NCBI GenBank assembly: GCA_036897625.1
Contig: JAYMTA010001276.1
Span: 1 to 20,797, forward strand
From: Pelargonium cotyledonis
Lineage: Eukaryota; Streptophyta; Magnoliopsida; Geraniales; Geraniaceae
DNA: 20,797 nt
Direction: 5' to 3'
A program made the translations under genes and the position numbers. Of the stretch, positions 18,478 to 20,797 are shown piece by piece. The notes under the pieces are model-generated. The model was not told the origin of the DNA and made no database searches. It worked only from the letters and a program-made list of their open reading frames with translations. Positions within the stretch are counted from its first letter, which is position 1, and every line of letters starts with the position of its first letter.

Positions 18478-18830
18478 GTTAACCAATAGCTCACAATACA
18501 TATAAATTTGTAATTTTTTAACCGATAGCTCTCGCAATACTTTCCTTGCGTACTCACAATTATTTTACTTACACGTTGATTTAATATACGATTCTCTTAT
18601 TACTATGAGCTCCATCGTAAACCTAAATTTGTTAACCGATAGCTCGCAATACATATGAATTTGCTAACCAATAGCTAGCAATACTTTCCTTGTGTACTCA
18701 CATTTATTTTACTTACACGATGAATTAATATATTATTCTCTTATAACCATGCATGAGCTCCCTTGTAAACCGATAGCTCGTTATACTTTCCCTTTTGTGT
18801 ACAGTCACATTTATTTTACTATTATTCAAT
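18478..18830 (+). repeat. Degenerate tandem repeats of about 100-145 bp
   Basis: Three diverged copies contain 'aaccNatagctcgcaatactttccttgNgtactcacaNttattttacttacacg'. They are anchored at about 18536, 18680 and 18783 (spacing 144 and about 102), with a partial copy of the 'ttgttaaccaatagctcacaatacatataaatttg' part at 18478 and again at 18629. Each full copy is followed by 'attctcttatNac...gagctcc'. No coding signal is present. Confidence 0.75.
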
Positions 18831-19098
18831 AAGTTGCGAGTAATGTTATACTCATCATTATAATGAGATAATTATACTTCGTTGTACTCATCATTATATA
18901 ATCTTGAAGAGTGTTTTTTTTTTTAATTTCTTAAAGTTCATTAAATCGTTATTTCTTATTACCAATGAGTAACACGACCGTTAAATTCGTTACGTACCCT
19001 CATTATTATGAAGCGCGTTTATTGTTGGTGGCTGTTAGCGAACAAATTATAATCGTTAGTTCGTTATAATGCATGGTAATAACTAAAAATGAACTTAG

Positions 19099-19310
19099 AT
19101 TTGTAAATTCAATAAACCGCAACTAGATTTGTAAATTCATTAATTATTAAGCAAAATTAATTGATAGTTATCGATAGTTATTTATACTTATAACAATCAA
19201 TTAGATTTGTGAATTTATTAAATCGGTCGTTCCTTAATTATTGATGTATGTGTAATTTAAGATTTGTGAATTTATTAAATCGATCGTTCCTTAGTTATTG
19301 ATGCATGTGT
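19099..19310 (+). repeat. Tandem repeats with a 57-bp unit
   Basis: 'gatttgtgaatttattaaatcg(g/a)tcgttccttaNttattgatg(t/c)atgtgtaattt' occurs at 19204 and 19261, period 57. Shorter relatives, 'gatttgtaaattca(a/t)taa', lie at 19099 and 19124. The wider region 18840-19420 is rich in the same 'attaaatcgtta/cactcatcaat' words, as in long-decayed satellite-like DNA. Confidence 0.75.
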
Positions 19311-19651
19311 AATTATGATCAATCATTAAACTCGTTACACTCATCAATTTCAAGCACGTTTATCTTGTTGTAAATTTGTTCGAGTTTGTTGGAATTTGAC
19401 GAAGATATTGAAATCGTTAATTCTTTACACTCGCCTAATTTGACTTTGATCTACTCAAAGAATTACCTAGTTTTATCTCTTATGCTATTGGACATTGCAT
19501 GTAGACTCCACAAGTTCACATACTCCACATATTTTGTTGTGATTATTTTTCTTTTTTGGCCTCTTATTTTTAGAAAACAATTCATATATTTCCCATCTCT
19601 ATTTATTTATTTATTCACTACTCAAAACCAGTCCATTAGTCCAATGATTTA

Positions 19652-19815
19652 TAGAACAAAATATCAGGTCTCCAATTATTTTTAGAAGATAAAATTTTAT
19701 TTATTACAAATTAACTAAAAATTTCAATTTTTAGAACAAATTATCAAGTGTCTAAAATCATTTTTAGAAAATTATTTATCAATATTTACCTTTAATGATT
19801 TACTACAAATGAATT
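19652..19815 (+). repeat. About 81-bp tandem duplication in AT-rich DNA
   Basis: 'agaacaaaatatcaggtctccaattatttttagaagat...' at 19652 recurs as 'agaacaaattatcaagtgtctaaaatcatttttagaaaat...' at 19733. Both copies are followed by 'ttattta' and 'attac/actac' words. The flanks (19420-20040) are AT-rich with no gene that I can support. Confidence 0.6.
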
Positions 19816-20069
19816 CAAATTTCAAATCAGCAATTTCCCACCCAATAAGCCATTTTATCTTTCAATGTATTTAGGCTTTTCCAAAAAATTATCTTAGTTA
19901 ATGTAATAAATATATTTTCTAAAATAAATAAATAAAATACGAATTAGCTGACCAACGTGCCATTTTTGAAAAGAAGTAGCATGAACCTGGAACATCTTAG
20001 TTTGACATAAAATAAGTAACCGTTAATATCATAATTTTCACGCCAATTAATGATATTACATTAATTTCC

Positions 20070-20171
20070 TATAAAAACGTCCCTGACACAGTTGTTATCA
20101 ACACAGCTCCCTTGTCTTCTTCATTGTGTCCACTCTTTGTTTCTCATTTCGTTTGTCCCCAAAAAAAAAAA
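20070..20171 (+). promoter_or_regulatory. TATA box and 5' leader of the C2H2 gene
   Basis: TATAAAA at 20070-20076 is followed about 30 bases later by a CA-rich segment (around 20100), where transcription would be expected to start. A leader of about 70 bases follows, with CTTCTTCATT and an A-run directly before the ATG at 20172. The spacing fits a plant TATA promoter. Confidence 0.65.
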
Positions 20172-20780
20172 ATGTCTAGCCCTAACAACAATGGTAGCAG
20201 CGGCTCCGGCGAAGACAAGAAGAAGGAGTCTCCGCCAACGCGTCCTAGATCAACGGCACGCGACGCTGAGACTCGGCCTAGGCGCGTGCCTCCGACTGCC
20301 ACCACTGGAAGGAGTGGAAGGGGGTCATCTGGGCTGGATAAGAAGGTTGAACCGGCCGGGACTGGATCTGCATCGTCCAACGCCCGGTCAGGATCTGGTT
20401 CTGCCCCGCGTGTCACGACCGAAATCGGAGTCTCCCAATGCCCTAATTGTCGCAGGATCTTCTCCACCAGGGAGGCTCTTTCCATACATTTCCAGTTCCA
20501 TGCTGATTGTAACGATCTCAACCGCCTCCTACAACAGACCGGTGCGCCGAGTGCTGTTGAGGTGGCAGCTGGGCGCGAGGTGAATAATCTTGCGGATGCC
20601 CTAATTGGCATGACTGGAAATAATCAACCCAAGAAGAGGGAAGGGGAAGCCCCTCGCTACCCAGCCATTACTAAAGCCACTCCTACCACAACCATTACTT
20701 ATAAGCCCACTCCTGCCACTCCTGCCACAGCCTCCACTAAAGGCTGCAGGGGGAAGGGAGAGGCTTCTTGCTCTTCCTAA
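20172..20780 (+). CDS. Single C2H2 zinc-finger protein, intronless, 202 aa
   Basis: The ATG at 20172 follows an A-rich leader and gives 202 aa ending at the TAA at 20778-20780, 17 bases before the window ends. The N-terminal 80 residues are low in order, rich in Ser, Gly, Arg, Pro and Lys (for example EDKKKESPPTRPRSTARD). One C2H2 finger lies at residues 90-110, CPNCRRIFSTREALSIHFQFH, with C90, C93, H106 and H110 in C-x2-C-x12-H-x3-H spacing. It lacks the QALGGH core of most plant C2H2 fingers. A helical segment follows (CNDLNRLLQQTG, about 113-124), then a Lys-rich stretch and a Thr/Pro-rich tail (TPTTTITYKPTPATPATAST). Nucleic-acid binding and a nuclear site are inferred. GC content is higher than around it. 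I do not recognise the exact subfamily. Confidence 0.8.
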   Translation: MSSPNNNGSSGSGEDKKKESPPTRPRSTARDAETRPRRVPPTATTGRSGRGSSGLDKKVEPAGTGSASSNARSGSGSAPRVTTEIGVSQCPNCRRIFSTREALSIHFQFHADCNDLNRLLQQTGAPSAVEVAAGREVNNLADALIGMTGNNQPKKREGEAPRYPAITKATPTTTITYKPTPATPATASTKGCRGKGEASCSS

Positions 20781-20797
20781 ATCTTTTTTTCTGCTCC

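Noticed and set aside
18478-19310. Possible CRISPR-like array of spaced repeats
   Set aside because: Units are long, diverged and AT-rich, without short identical repeats and unique spacers, and the DNA is plant nuclear.
20092-20611. Long frames in the other plus frame (163 codons) and on the minus strand (155 codons) at the C2H2 gene
   Set aside because: These are shadows of a GC-rich gene. Only the frame from 20172 has a clean C2H2 motif and a leader with an ATG after a TATA box.

Overview
The window looks like nuclear DNA of a dicot plant, probably a rosid; the species cannot be told from the sequence. The evidence is AT-rich noncoding DNA, small exons with GT-AG introns, plant-type protein families, a plastid-targeted protein, and relics of plant mobile elements. 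There are no bacterial operons, CRISPR arrays or phage genes. Gene models were built by hand by joining exons so that splice phase and protein similarity agree. They have not been checked against transcripts.

Layout. Positions 1-100 are a GC-rich scrap of a coding end, probably a minus-strand gene running off the left edge. Positions 598-6942 (+) hold an eight-exon gene for an ER body-like (MEB-type) membrane protein of 887 aa, with a VIT1-like C-terminal membrane domain. Positions 7835-10794 (+) hold a four-exon gene for a plastid-type membrane protein of 246 aa with a zinc ribbon. Positions 12090-15788 (+) hold an eleven-exon gene for SWC2/YL1, the H2A.Z-binding subunit of the SWR1 remodeller (358 aa). 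One of its introns needs a GC donor. Positions 15.8-20.0 kb are an AT-rich, gene-poor block. It contains a broken C2H2 zinc-finger/EAR gene fragment (16660-16861), a probable insertion of plastid DNA (about 18235-18342) and several families of local tandem repeats. Positions 20172-20780 (+) hold an intronless gene for a 202-aa single C2H2 zinc-finger protein, with a TATA box about 100 bp upstream.

The genes are separate transcription units with unrelated roles (organelle membrane, plastid, chromatin, transcription factor). I see no new multi-gene system. The most distinctive feature is structural. In all three large genes, introns have grown by tandem duplication of DNA next to splice sites: a decayed copy of exon 1 plus its dead donor in the first gene, and copies of acceptor-side DNA in the other two. 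The introns also carry a LINE relic and a fold-back (MITE-like) element.
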